A DNA stretch of 64,000 nt from Acheta domesticus (Eukaryota > Arthropoda > Insecta > Orthoptera > Gryllidae): assembly GCA_031308135.1 (NCBI GenBank), contig JAHLJT010000631.1, positions 151,587,425 through 151,651,424 of the forward strand, written 5' to 3'. How positions within the stretch are numbered: the stretch's first letter is position 1; every line of letters begins with the position of its first letter. This document shows, in pieces, positions 43,406 to 54,147 of this stretch. A model generated the notes under the pieces. The model did not search any database. It saw nothing but the letters and a program-made list of their open reading frames with translations, and was not told the DNA's origin. The position numbers and the translations under genes are program-made.

Positions 43406-44900
43406 AAACTAGTGGTGCTTCCAACGCACATACTCTCTCGCACTGCTTCTATATAGTTCTAAATGCTATTCCACTTCTTCATAAACCAGCAAAAGTGTTT
43501 GCTACCAGCAAACACTTTTAGGCACCGTATGAGTCGAACACAGTTATAAGAAAATCGAACCGAGCTATAAAATGGTGAATGCATGATAAAGAAACAATTG
43601 GTACGATGGTACATAAGCTTTAAAAATCCAAGACGAGACGTGAAAAAAAATTTGAGATAAAAATACGAAAAAATATATACAGACACTTCCAGTTCATGTA
43701 TCGTAGTTATTGCAATATTTGTAATTCGAATGGCTTCACATGGTTCTCAATGCAGTTTCTAGAATTCTCAATTATTTCCTGTGACAACATATAATTTTGA
43801 CAAATAATATTCCCCGACGTGGGCTCGAACCGGAGTAGCTCCCCTCGGAAAAGCTGTGCCAATGCTCGCCGAATAACGACTGCGACCACAATATCTATGC
43901 GTGACATTAACTCTTATATAATAGTAATAAGTGAATGGTGGTTTCATTTCTCGTATTAGGAAAATGCGAAAAAAAATGTCCTTTGGGCGCTCAAAAAAGG
44001 TATCTGTGAAGATTATCATTCATAACAGAAAAACTAGTTCAATTTACTGATTAGAAAACTAAGTTCTGCGAGAAAGTCTGTGCCATTCTACGGAACCGCT
44101 AGTTTTTCTAAATTTAGCAACAGGATTTATCCACTTTTTCGTTACCAGACCCCAGCTATAAGAGTTTTTTGGTAAAAATTCCCCGTTTTCCGGCGCTCGA
44201 TTACATAACTTTCTCTTCTTACGAAGTATTCGTAAGGCGAGAAAGTAATAATAATTTAGGAACCGTTAGGGGTATGTAAGTTGATCGCATGTGTTCTGGT
44301 TCAACTGTATTTCAATTTAATGTTGAAATGTTTATGTTTACTTAAATGAAATGTTTACGTTTACTTAAATCAGTTCATACAGATCCACACAAGGCAACGA
44401 TTGATATGACATGAAACACTTTTCAGAAATCGAATAACAGGGTTGAAAAAATGTTTAAACGATGTAATTTGGGAAAACAAAGACAAGTCCTGTATATTTA
44501 TCTGCATACATTCTATTACTGAGTAGATGTACTAGACATGTTTTTCAATAAAATTTCTACACTCTTCAATGTTTTTTTCTGCAACTACACATTCATCAAG
44601 TTGAAATTCATGATTGGGATCCGAATCTGACATCTTTCGAAATGCAGCGCGCAGACCCAGAGCGCCTTAGCCAGGGTTGCCATTGGAGATAAATGCGGAG
44701 CGAAGACTTATCTATCAGTCAAAACGTAATTGTATCATCTCCAGCGTTAGGAAGCCGATAATTATCAACATGCGAAAACATGTCTTTTGGGCGAAAAAAG
44801 AAAGGCAGCGGTGAAGGGCTTACTCAAAATAATATGTCCGACAAATGACATCAGAAAAAGAACTACTGCGAGAAAGTCTGTGCCATTAAATAGCTAGTTT
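43406..44900. repeat. Composite repeat, second copy of the 13-14 kb type
   Basis: Starts CTAGTGGTGCTTCC. tRNA-like modules on the minus strand lie at about 43800-43910 (reverse complement GGTTCGAGCCC, an ideal box B) and 44615-44690 (TGGCTAAGGCG and GATTCGGATCCC). End hairpin CTTACGAAGTATTCGTAAG at 44219; AGGAACCGTTAGGGGTATG at 44259 matches 13669. It ends GTGCCATTAAATAGCTAG. Confidence 0.6.
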
Positions 44901-44904
44901 ACTT

Positions 44905-46190
44905 ATTTATTTATCGTACTTTATTACATACGTTGAGAAAATTCAAAGAAAAAAATTGGAGTAGATTTTGAGAAATTTATTTTGTAAATTTGAAGCGAAG
45001 ATTACGCAAAAACGACAAGCTTGTTCAGAAAATTCTACATAACCTTTTTTAAAGAGCTATTTTCGTACAAGAGACTTTGTCTGAGGTAAAAATCGCTATC
45101 TACAATTTTGTAGTTTTAAAATTTTTTTTCCAATTTTCAAAAAAAACAAGTATTTCCCAGAGGGAGGACTTAGACCATATTTTTTGTCGTCCCATATTAC
45201 GTAAGTGAAGAAAATTTAAAGAAAGAATTTGGAGCGGTTTTCAGAAACATTTTTTTGTAAATTTGAAGCGCAATTTACGCAAAAACTATTCGTTTTTCCT
45301 AAAAATGTTACATGACCTTATTTCAAGTGCTAATTTTGTAGAACCGACTTTGTCTGAGGCAAAAATCTCAGACTTTCCTCAGCAGACTTTTCGGCAGAAC
45401 AAATGTATTCCCGGGTCCTGATAACGAAACTAGTGGTGCAACGGAATGTCACAGACTTTCCCGTATTAGTTCTCTACTTTCTTTTGGTCTCGACTAGCTT
45501 TTCGGAATTGCCACACACTCTCACCAGCTGCCATCTATTACTCTCGCCAGCTGCCGCCCAAATTACGTTTTATGAACATTTTCTTAATTTTTCGGTTTCT
45601 TAATAGTAGAATGGAAATATTATTTTAAAAATATTAAAGAACTATTATCTTCACTTTTGCAGTTTTTAAATAGCGTTTGCTATTTTAAAAAAAATTGGGG
45701 ATGTCATCGAAAATGATACCTACATCATTTTCTTAAACGTCCTTCGCACTATTCAACAACAAAATTTAATCAAAACATTTGGAGCCATTTTCTTTTACTT
45801 TGAAAATCTCCGACAGGCTTCACGTCAAGTACCCCCAAAAATTCAAATATCGGTTTCAAATTCCAGTGAAAGTTTAAGATCAGTAAAAATGATTGGGGAA
45901 TATTAATTTTGAAGAAAATCGGCTGAACGGTTTAGGCGCTACCGTTGACCACAGACGGACAGACGGACGTTTTGCCGTCAGTCGATTTTACAGAATCAAG
46001 AAGCAACAAAACATGAATTTTGACTACACCACGAGGTAGAGGATTTTTTCCCTAAATTTAGCAACAAGCTTTATCCACTTTTTCCTCACCAGACTCTAGC
46101 AAGAGATTTTCTGGCGAAAATTAGCCATTTTCCGGCGCACGATTACATAAATTTCTCTTCTTACGAAGTATTCATAAGGCGAGAAAGTAA
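44905..46190 (+). repeat. HINE-like copy with an internal deletion
   Basis: 44905-45384 is a diverged body. A second copy starts at CTAGTGGTGCAACGG (45429), jumps after 45644 to the distal module, and has GGTTTAGGCGCTACC, core GACGGACAGACGGACG (45956-45971) and end hairpin CTTACGAAGTATTC at about 46157. Confidence 0.65.
45385..45644 (+). repeat. Recent 260-bp duplication, copy 1
   Basis: About 98 percent identical by eye to 46732-46991 (offset 1347 bp), from GACTTTTCGGCAGAAC to TTAAAGAACTA, with only a few substitutions seen. Other copies of this region in the window are far more diverged. Confidence 0.85.
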
Positions 46191-46719
46191 AAAGTGCTTG
46201 GATGGCATTCAAATCAGTTATAGCCAATTTCCTTGGATAATATAAATCTGCTATGTAAATGTTCTGAAGTAGTGCATCATTGGCTACAAAAAGCTAAGTG
46301 CCAACATGTCCTTCAAACTCCAAGTCCTCGACTCACATCTTCTCTTCTTCCGCGAAAATCTAGGTTGGGTCAGTGATGAACACGGTTTTCACTAGGAAAT
46401 CTCGGTGATGGAGTAATGTATCAGGGCCATTGGGGTTCAGCAATGTTGGCTGACTACATCTGAACACGTCAGGATGACATGCCAAATGCTCAGCACAAAC
46501 CCAAATCTACAGCCAAGAAATTCGAAACAAATGCACCTATATTCAGTGTGTACGGAATTTATGTGTGTATTATACCTTAAAATATGTATTAGAACGTGGT
46601 ATGCGTGTCATGTAATTCAATCTCATTGTTTTCTTAGTTAATTCTACATTCATTAGAACTCCATTTAACAAAACCTTTTCTGTGTATACGTAGTATTCGA
46701 AAAGTTCTCAAATGCTGCC
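46191..46719. other. Unique spacer between the duplicated segments
   Basis: No family match and no gene supported; balanced base composition. Confidence 0.4.
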
Positions 46720-48056
46720 AGAAAAATCGGCGACTTTTCGGCAGAACAAATGTATTCCCGGGCCCTGATAACGAAACTAGTGGTGCAACGGAATGTCACA
46801 GACTTTCCCGTATTAGTTCTCTACTTTCTTTTGGTCTCGACTAGCTATTCGGAATTGCCACACACTCTCGCCAGCTGCCATCTATTACTCTCGCCAGCTG
46901 CCGCCCAAATTACGTTTTATGAACATTTTCTTAATTTTTCGGTTTCTTAATAGTAGAATGGAAATATTATTTTAAAAATATTAAAGAACTATAAAACCTC
47001 GTCCTATATGTCCGTTTTCTTTGAAACATTCTGAGCCTTTTATAAGAAAATGGCTTTAAGCGCTTTTGTAAATGCGAATTTTGAAGGTCTTTTTCACAGG
47101 AATCATTTGTGTTTACGAAAAACTTTATTTGAAGTCATTTAAAGTTCTTTAACTCGTGAAAAAAAATTATATTTGTTTAATTTTTCAAAAAACAAAAAAA
47201 ATACCCAAAATGAACTTTACGTCATGTTTAAGAGAGAAATTAGCACTATCCGTTCGAAACGTTTGATGAAAAAATTTCGAGCTATATTATGAGAAAATGG
47301 CGTTTGAGCGTTTCTGAAAATGCGGAATTTTGAACTAGATTTCCAAGAAAACAGTTGGGTTTACGAAAAACTTTACTGGACATTATTTAAAGCAAGTGAA
47401 CTTATTAATATAATAATGTTAACAAATTGCCGCTAATGTAAATATTAACGAAATATTTGTGAGAGAAAAGTGAAAAAATTACATTTGTGTAATTTTTGAA
47501 AATCAAAAGAATAGGGCAATATGGAGTTATGTCATCTCTTAGAGTACATTTAGCACGATCCTTTCCAAAAGTTCGAAGAAACAATTTGGAGCTGGTTTTG
47601 AAAAAATCTTGTTATGTAATTTTTTTTTAATTTCACATATTTCACGCAATATTGTGCGAAAACTATTAAAATTTTCAAAAAAATTGTACATGACCTTAAT
47701 GAAATAACTCACTTTGAAAACAAATTTTATTTGGAGGAAAAATTTCTATCTTTAATTTTGTGGATGTAGGAAGACGTCAAAAAAATTCAAAATTTTGCAA
47801 ATTTCAAAAACTTAGAGTTTTTCGTGAAAATCGGACTATGCCACCTTAATAAGTGTATTTTACTTTATTCTCACATGAAATTTAAAGAAATAATTTGGAG
47901 CCGTTTTTGAGAAAATTTGGAAAATGTCCCAAAATTTTGAAACAAGTTTTTCAAAATCGCGACGCGCCAAGGGGAATCAGACCGACCGGGGAATATCCAT
48001 TTTGGAAGAAATCGTACGTATGGCTTAGGCGCTAGAGTTGTTCACGGACGGACAGC
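46720..48056 (+). repeat. HINE-like dispersed repeat
   Basis: Begins in an end-like module, includes duplication copy 2, then all internal modules in order. It ends with CGTACGTATGGCTTAGGCGC and a very short core GACGGACAG before a GC island. Confidence 0.7.
46732..46991 (+). repeat. Recent 260-bp duplication, copy 2
   Basis: Partner of 45385-45644. Here the text continues normally into TAAAACCTCGTCC, so this copy keeps the ancestral right junction. Confidence 0.85.
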
Positions 48057-48429
48057 CTGCCGCCGCCGCGCAGGCGCGTGTCGAGTGATCGCCGTGGGAG
48101 GGGAGTGGGGCGTGGCGGCAGGGTGACCTCGGAGACGCGCCTGGACGCCCGCCCGCGGAGCAGCTGCGCGGCGCGGCCCACTCGCTCGGAACCCCCTCCC
48201 TCGCGAGGGCTGCGAAATTTTCATCCAATTGCTGTCACCTCGAAATCTGAGGCACAATTCGTCATTAAACTTTTGTTTTATTATATTTTAATACCTCACT
48301 TGGTTGAGAGTTCGCAACTGAAATATTGGTTCATTGGTGAGCAAACATTGAAATTTTGAAAGTAAATAATTGTAAGCCCGGGGATCCTATGCTCATGCCT
48401 TACAAAAACGATATTGGGTTCAAGTAAGT
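48057..48429. other. GC island and AT-rich flank
   Basis: 48057-48215 is CpG-rich and open on both strands without splice signals or a recognisable domain. The change from the HINE-like core to the island is abrupt at about 48054. Confidence 0.35.
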
Positions 48430-48620
48430 ACTTCGGTCGAGACCTGACACAGCGTGGATGTGAATTCTAGAGGCGGATGCTGTGATCATTTGTTCCTGTG
48501 GTTTTCCTCCAATGCCAGGCAGCTGCCAGAGCACCTTAATGAGCGTGCCATGCGTGTCCGCACGATCATTCCTTCGTCAATATGAAGCCACTCATCCTTA
48601 AGGCCTGATGAGCTGATCTT
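48430..48620 (+). repeat. Diverged SINE family A-like fragment
   Basis: GTGAATTCTAGAGGCGGATGC, GGTTTTCCTCCAATGCCAGGC and GCTGCCAGAGCACCTTA align with GAATTCTAGAAGTCGGCTGC, AGTTTTCCGTGC...ACCAATACCAG and GCCGGAGCCGTACCT of the 39596 copy. Older or a related subfamily. Confidence 0.4.
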
Positions 48621-48801
48621 CCGTTGCCAAATGGTCCAATGATTTCTAAAGGCGTGGAGGTATGTGAGGAGGGGCCCAAACTGGGCTGCAGCGCGATCGG
48701 AAAATAGTAAAGAATCGTTTTACTACCATTTAAATGCCTCATTAATAAATGAGCTGATTTTTCTATTTCCTCATAAAAAAATTACGATACGATACGCGCA
48801 T

Positions 48802-48826
48802 ACACACACACACACACACACACACA
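48802..48826 (+). repeat. (AC)n microsatellite
   Basis: Twelve uninterrupted AC units. Confidence 0.9.
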
Positions 48827-48829
48827 TTG

Positions 48830-50940
48830 AAATGTACCAACAATGTCTCGTCATAAACTATTACGAGATCGTTGACATCATTCACCTTAGGACGGTTATA
48901 ATCGTGACCCGTTCCGAATTTATAGTAAAATTTTGGGCGCCAAGAACAGGTTACGTTAATTACAACCAATGCTTCCACAGCTAATTTTAACAAATGGATT
49001 AATGTCCGGCTAGCTGGGTCAATGGGTCCCGTAATAGATAATCGCTAGCCGATTACTTGATCTGCCAACTATACAGTATGGCGAGGAATCTGAAAGGAAA
49101 TAATTATATACTTCTAACTACTTAACAATTGTGATTGCCCAAATGAAAATCTTTTCATTTCCAAAAGAAAAATTTAACAATTTGTTTAACAATTTGACAA
49201 TTGTTCTGCCTTTAGGTCATGAACTTTTAAAATAAAACCTTTGTACTACAGTACTTATCTAACGTGGTCTTGATCGCCGACGCCCCGCAGTATCTTCCCA
49301 CTTGAATGCAGATAATCCCAAGTCCAGCTTCTTTCTTCTGATCTTGCGACACGGCCGACGAATCCAGCCCTTACTGCCTGAATATCTACTGGTTCTTACG
49401 TGATATTTACAGTTTCCAGTTCTCCCCAACTACGTGTTAAAGTCCAAACCGCAATATAAAAAAAACTTTCAAAGTCCTAATCGAATTTATTTCTGCCGAA
49501 AGCTATTGAGTCTCACGTCAAAACTTACAAGTCCCATTCCCCTTATGTTAATCTCGCGAGCGATCTGTACTACTCGACGACCTCTATCAGAATGTCATTT
49601 TCTCCTCCGTTTTTCGCCCTCAACGCCTCGGTATCCGTCCTTCGTTCTTTTTTTTCTAAACAAAACGACAAAATTCGACAGTCTATTCTCCCGAATTCTC
49701 CCTTAGCCAATCCATTCACTTCTTGCCAAACCAAGTAGCCACGCCCTCGATAGTCATTCCTTTCAGACCAATCCCACATTATTTTATATGTCTTTCTAGC
49801 CAGCGCCACCACCTATTTCAAGGCCTGAATGCAGTTTATTGGCCTTGCCAACCACTACGCCGGCGTTGCTAAGGCTGTATATTGCCATTTGCCGACCCTT
49901 TTAACCCAACCCATTTACAGCAAATGTTATTGACAAAACATATAATACTTTGGTGTATCACAATATATATATATTATACAAGAGGTCAACGATTTTTAAC
50001 GCATTAAATCATAGTAAAAATGACAAAAATTAGATAAATATTGTAAAAAAGTCTGTAAAATTAGTAAAAATTGTAATATTTTCATACTGAAGAAATATGA
50101 TTTTTTTTTACAATACCAATATGTGAGTCAGTAGGCCGTTTTATATACCGCTGGGAAATATGTTATTTTTACTGGTTACTTTTGAACACTTTCAACCATA
50201 TATATAACTGTGTAAACGTTTTAACAAGCTCGTGAATACACTGAAGCGCGGCGGCCCTCCAAGGTTGAGGGTCGACCCAAAAAAGTGATTTTCGGTAAAC
50301 CGGCTGTTTTGTCTGTGTTCAACACAAGCTCTTAAACCTCTACAAATAGGGTTTTCACCTGTTTCTCCTTCACAAAATTGATATTCCACGATCAATAGTC
50401 AATAGTAGATAATAATTAAAGCCACGGCTCCTTTAATTTGAAACGGTTATTTCAATTTGGAGAGACTATTTTACATTATTCTTCAAAGAAAATTTAAAAA
50501 TTTTCTGCAAAGAAGGCTAGAAAGTTTTTCTTTGAATTTCTTGTCTTAATAGAGCACTGTACGCTTATAAAAATGACACAAGTCCGATTTTCACGAATAC
50601 CTCTGAATTTAAATGATCGTTCTTCTATGATTTTCACGTTTGAGCGACTTCTTCGGATAGAAACACAAGGCGCTTCGCTGAAACGACTCGGGGCACAAAG
50701 CAGCCTGCCCTTGCGGTCGCGCCTTGCCAGCAGCTGCGCGCCGCGTCGGCAGGGGAGCAACGCCCTCAGCCTGCATTCGACTCTGACAAGCAGACCGGTC
50801 AACCGTGCCAATTTAGAATAAGCATTTTATTTAAATTTCCTCGAAATAATCGCATATATCTTTAGAATTTACCCACGTGGATAATATGCTTGACCAATAA
50901 CAAAGGACTGCGACGATTTGCCGCTTTTGATGAAAATGGG
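48830..50940. other. Unassigned stretch
   Basis: Several moderately GC-rich patches (49250-49880 and 50640-50815) have frames up to 105 codons on the minus strand (50494-50811) and 80 codons (49570-49812, WDWSERNDYRGRGYLVWQEV). They look more protein-like than background but have no recognised domain or splice sites; they may be decayed elements. Confidence 0.35.
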
Positions 50941-50954
50941 TGATTATGGATCAG

Positions 50955-51760
50955 TTTTTACTTTCCCGTATACATACGTATATACAGAGTAATATACGTA
51001 GTATGGGGAAAGTCATTTAATGTTGTGCGAAACAATGGCGAATTTTCGACAGAAAATAATTAGTTGCCAGGTGGTGATAACGAATTAGTGGTGCTACAGA
51101 ATGCCACAGGCTTTCCCATATTAGTTTTCTATTTCCTTGGGTCGGAGCTATTCGGAATTGCCATATGGCTCTTGCCAGCTGCCATCTATCGCCTCCCAAA
51201 CGTCAATCTTTTTGACGTTTTCTTAATTTTTCGGTTTCCTAATGGTAGAACAAAAATATTAATTTTAGAATATTAAAGAACACAAAAACCTCGTCCTAAA
51301 TGGCAACTTCCTTTTTAAAAATTTGTACCCGTTTCAAAGAAAATGGCGTTTTAGCGCTACCAAAAATGGAAAATTTGAAACTATTTTTCACAGAAAATTT
51401 TTGAGTTTTCAAAATACTTCATTGGAAGTATCAGTTTGTAAAGATTATTATATCACGAATATAATAATCTTTACAAACTGCTGGTAATGTGCATATTCAA
51501 GATGTGAGAGATCTTTAAAAAAATATATTTTTATAATTTGTGAAAAAACAAAAAACATACCTCAAAATAAACTTTACCTCATATTGAAGAGTGCAATTAT
51601 CACTATCCGATCGAAAAGTTCGAAGAAATTTTTTTAGCCATGTATGAGAAAATGACATTTGAGTATTTTTGAAAATGCGGAAATTTGAGCCAGTTTTCAG
51701 AGGAAACGGTTGAAATTTCAATAAACTTTATCTGACATTATTTAAAGCACATGTAGAATG
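50955..51760 (+). repeat. HINE-like dispersed repeat, truncated
   Basis: End module ACTTTCCCGTATACATACG...ATGGGGAAAGTC, then ATTAGTGGTGCTACAG at 51086 and two internal modules, lost after TTATCTGACATTATTTAAAG at about 51750. Confidence 0.7.
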
Positions 51761-52260
51761 TGTGAAAGTGATCCGAACTATTTTTTTATGTATGTGGCTC
51801 ATTTACTTTGAAAACACCAAAACGAAAACATCACCTCGTTTGTAAGGTAAGGAAAGAGTACCACGCATTCCTTCATGATATGAGAAGAATGTGACAGAGT
51901 CATTCTTCAGTTTATGAGTATTATTGTAGGAAGATTCTCACTTTGCATCAATTCATACTGCAATTACAACGTCCTGTAAACTTTAAATGGATCAGCTCAA
52001 TGAACTCCAATGAGAAGCCACTTCTCGCCCTTTAATGCAGAAAGAACACAAGTCACTGACTTATGTTGAATCTGTATTAATTGCCATTTACGTGCTTTAA
52101 AAATCTACTCAACGTGCGTTATATCTGTCTGAAGCGATGCATATACATACAGAAAATATGATTGCACTAAAATGTCTAAATGGCAAATAGCTGACCCATG
52201 TTGTTTCTGAAATAAACCATTCCATTATGAAGACACATTTTTACTTTCCCATATTCTATA
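51761..52260. other. Unassigned stretch
   Basis: No supported feature until the HINE-like hairpin fragment TTTTACTTTCCCATATTC at 52240. Confidence 0.4.
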
Positions 52261-52409
52261 CGTACGTATAATGTAAATTGCTGTGGACAGCATTCGAAGC
52301 TGGCGCGCGCGCGGCAGTATGCTGCGGGCCTCGGGTGTCCGCTCGCGCGGAAAGCTAGCCGGCGAGCGAGCAAGCCTCAGAGCGAGGCTAATCCGGACCA
52401 CACCGCCCC

Positions 52410-52443
52410 TATATAAGCGGGGGCAAGTGGCGGCCAGTCAGTC
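52410..52443 (+). promoter_or_regulatory. TATA box plus arthropod initiator
   Basis: TATATAAG at 52410-52417 and TCAGTC at 52438-52443, with the initiator A 30 bp from the first T of the TATA box. TATA at about -30 and TCAGT at +1 is the standard arthropod core promoter. No convincing DPE. The GC-rich context above it adds weight. Confidence 0.6.
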
Positions 52444-52462
52444 CGGAGGTACGAGAGCCCAG

Positions 52463-53337
52463 CAGCCAGGAGAGCCTGCAGCCAGGAGAGCCTGCAGCCA
52501 GGAGAGCCTGCAGCCAGGAGAGCCTGCAGCCAGGAGAGCCTGCAGCCAGGAGAGCCTGCAGCCAGGAGAGCCTGCAGCCAGGAGAGCCTGCAGCCAGGAG
52601 AGCCTGCAGCCAGGAGAGCCTGCAGCCAGGGGAGCCTGCAGCCAGGGGAGCCTGCAGCCAGGGGAGCCTGCAGCCAGGGGAGCCTGCAGCCAGGGGAGCC
52701 TGCAGCCAGGGGAGCCTGCAGCCAGGGGAGCCTGCAGCCAGGGGAGCCTGCAGCCAGGGGAGCCTGCAGCCAGGGGAGCCTGCAGCCAGGGGAGCCTGCA
52801 GCCAGGGGAGCCTGCAGCCAGGGGAGCCTGCAGCCAGGGGAGCCTGCAGCCAGGGGAGCCTGCAGCCAGGGGAGCCTGCAGCCAGGGGAGCCTGCAGCCA
52901 GGGGAGCCTGCAGCCAGGGGAGCCTGCAGCCAGGGGAGCCTGCAGCCAGGGGAGCCTGCAGCCAGGGGAGCCTGCAGCCAGGGGAGCCTGCAGCCAGGGG
53001 AGCCTGCAGCCAGGGGAGCCTGCAGCCAGGGGAGCCTGCAGCCAGGGGAGCCTGCAGCCAGGGGAGCCTGCAGCCAGGGGAGCCTGCAGCCAGGGGAGCC
53101 TGCAGCCAGGGGAGCCTGCAGCCAGGGGAGCCTGCAGCCAGGGGAGCCTGCAGCCAGGGGAGCCTGCAGCCAGGGGAGCCTGCAGCCAGGGGAGCCTGCA
53201 GCCAGGGGAGCCTGCAGCCAGGGGAGCCTGCAGCCAGGGGAGCCTGCAGCCAGGGGAGCCTGCAGCCAGGGGAGCCTGCAGCCAGGGGAGCCTGCAGCCA
53301 GGGGAGCCTGCAGCCAGGGGAGCCTGCAGCCCGGGAG
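52463..53337 (+). repeat. 16-bp minisatellite, about 54 units
   Basis: Unit GCCTGCAGCCAGGGGA. The first ten or so units (to about 52620) have AGGAGA and the remaining 44 or so have AGGGGA, with a single sharp switch and otherwise no visible variation. It contains a PstI-type CTGCAG in each unit. Long open frames on both strands (up to 352 codons) follow from a stop-free 16-mer and are not evidence of a protein. Confidence 0.97.
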
Positions 53338-53513
53338 ATAGTCACACGAGGATGCAGCACCAGAGGCAGTGCGGTGACGGGCAGCGAAGCGTGTGGGAGT
53401 CATCACAGTGCCAAGGGACGCACTAAGGAGATAAGGGCTTGAATGTGAATGCTAGTCATCAGGGAATTACCCCTGCATTTTTGGGTTGTGTGATGTAATG
53501 GAACAAGTAAAAG

Positions 53514-53519
53514 AATAAA
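53514..53519 (+). terminator. Poly(A) signal AATAAA
   Basis: AATAAA about 1.08 kb downstream of the initiator, within AAAAGAATAAATAAGTG. Confidence 0.5.
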
Positions 53520-53572
53520 TAAGTGTTTTAAGACTATGTACTTTCATTCAAAAAGGCAAACACTTCATAAAT

Positions 53573-53925
53573 AAAGGTATGTAATGCTGCGCGAAAAAAC
53601 GGTCGATTTTCGGCAGAAAACCTCTTATTACACGACCCTGGTAACGAAAAATTGAATAAATCCAGTTGCTAAATTAAGAAAAATCAAATCCCCTAACACG
53701 TTGTGCAACCAGAATCCCTATTTTGGGGGTCCTTGATACCGAAAAACCAATTGAAAGAAAAACGTTTGTCAGTCCGTCTGTCCGTCAGTCCGTCTGTCCG
53801 TCTGTCTGTCAGTCCGTCTGTCCGTTAGTCCGTCTGTGTGAGAACAACGCTAGCGACTAAACCGTTCTGCTGATTTTCTCCAAAATTGAAACTCCCCAAT
53901 GGATCAAACAGACGCTATTTTATAC
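53573..53925 (-). repeat. HINE-like repeat with long (GTCY)n core
   Basis: TATGTAATGCTGCGCG, GAATAAATCCAGTTGCTAAATT, CCTTGATACCGAAAAACC, core of GTCY/GTCA units at 53767-53837, then GCTAGCGACTAAACC and CAAAATTGAAACTCCCC. Confidence 0.7.
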
Positions 53926-54147
53926 AGGCAACATTGACTTCGGTACTAGCGGAAAGCTAGTAACTCTGAGCAGGCAGGGCGGCCCTAGACCCAGGCATTG
54001 AGTGGGGAGGTTGCAGCGAGGGCTAACTGCGTTCCGGCGAGATTCGGATATTTGAAAGGTGTACTTGAACACCTGATGAGGGTGAGGATAGAGGCTAGCA
54101 CCTAATACTGTACAAGTGCTGGAGGTGCCAAGCTTGGCATAGCACGT
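53926..54147. other. Structured, hairpin-rich 220-bp insert
   Basis: Higher GC than its flanks and packed with perfect hairpins: TACTAGC/GCTAGTA around GGAAA (53944-53962), AGGTGT/ACACCT around ACTTGA (54057-54074), and GTGCT...TGCCAAGCTTGGCA...AGCAC (54116-54145). It lies between two HINE-like cores. Function unknown; it may be a small SINE-like or RNA-derived element. Confidence 0.45.

Larger units (their letters stand above)
52280..53550 (+). other. Putative Pol II unit consisting of promoter, minisatellite and poly(A) site
   Basis: A GC-rich upstream region (52285-52405) is followed by a TATA box and initiator, the 16-bp array, a unique 3' part (53338-53510) and AATAAA. The predicted transcript from 52440 to about 53540 would be 1.1 kb, about 80 percent repeat. 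The unit sits inside a HINE-like end module (left half to about 52270, right half from about 53573), so it was inserted as a block. It could be an LTR-like or other mobile unit; I could not find TG...CA ends with a matching duplication. No coding capacity is claimed: the unit length is not a multiple of three and all six frames lack stops. Confidence 0.5.

Noticed and set aside
43800..43910. Possible tRNA gene on the minus strand
   Set aside because: Box B is good, but the acceptor and anticodon arms do not pair and related copies show it is a repeat module.
45403..46950. Two nearly identical 66-codon proteins
   Set aside because: They are the two copies of a noncoding 260-bp duplication within a dispersed repeat.
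52283..53406. Three open frames of 322-352 codons with a 16-residue periodic protein
   Set aside because: They follow from a stop-free 16-bp repeat; all six frames are open and no start context, codon bias or non-repetitive domain supports a protein.
54057..54108. Hammerhead ribozyme-like CTGATGAG at 54073 with a GGTG...CACC stem after it
   Set aside because: The required GAAA after that stem is absent (the text continues TAATAC) and no NUH cleavage site is placed correctly.
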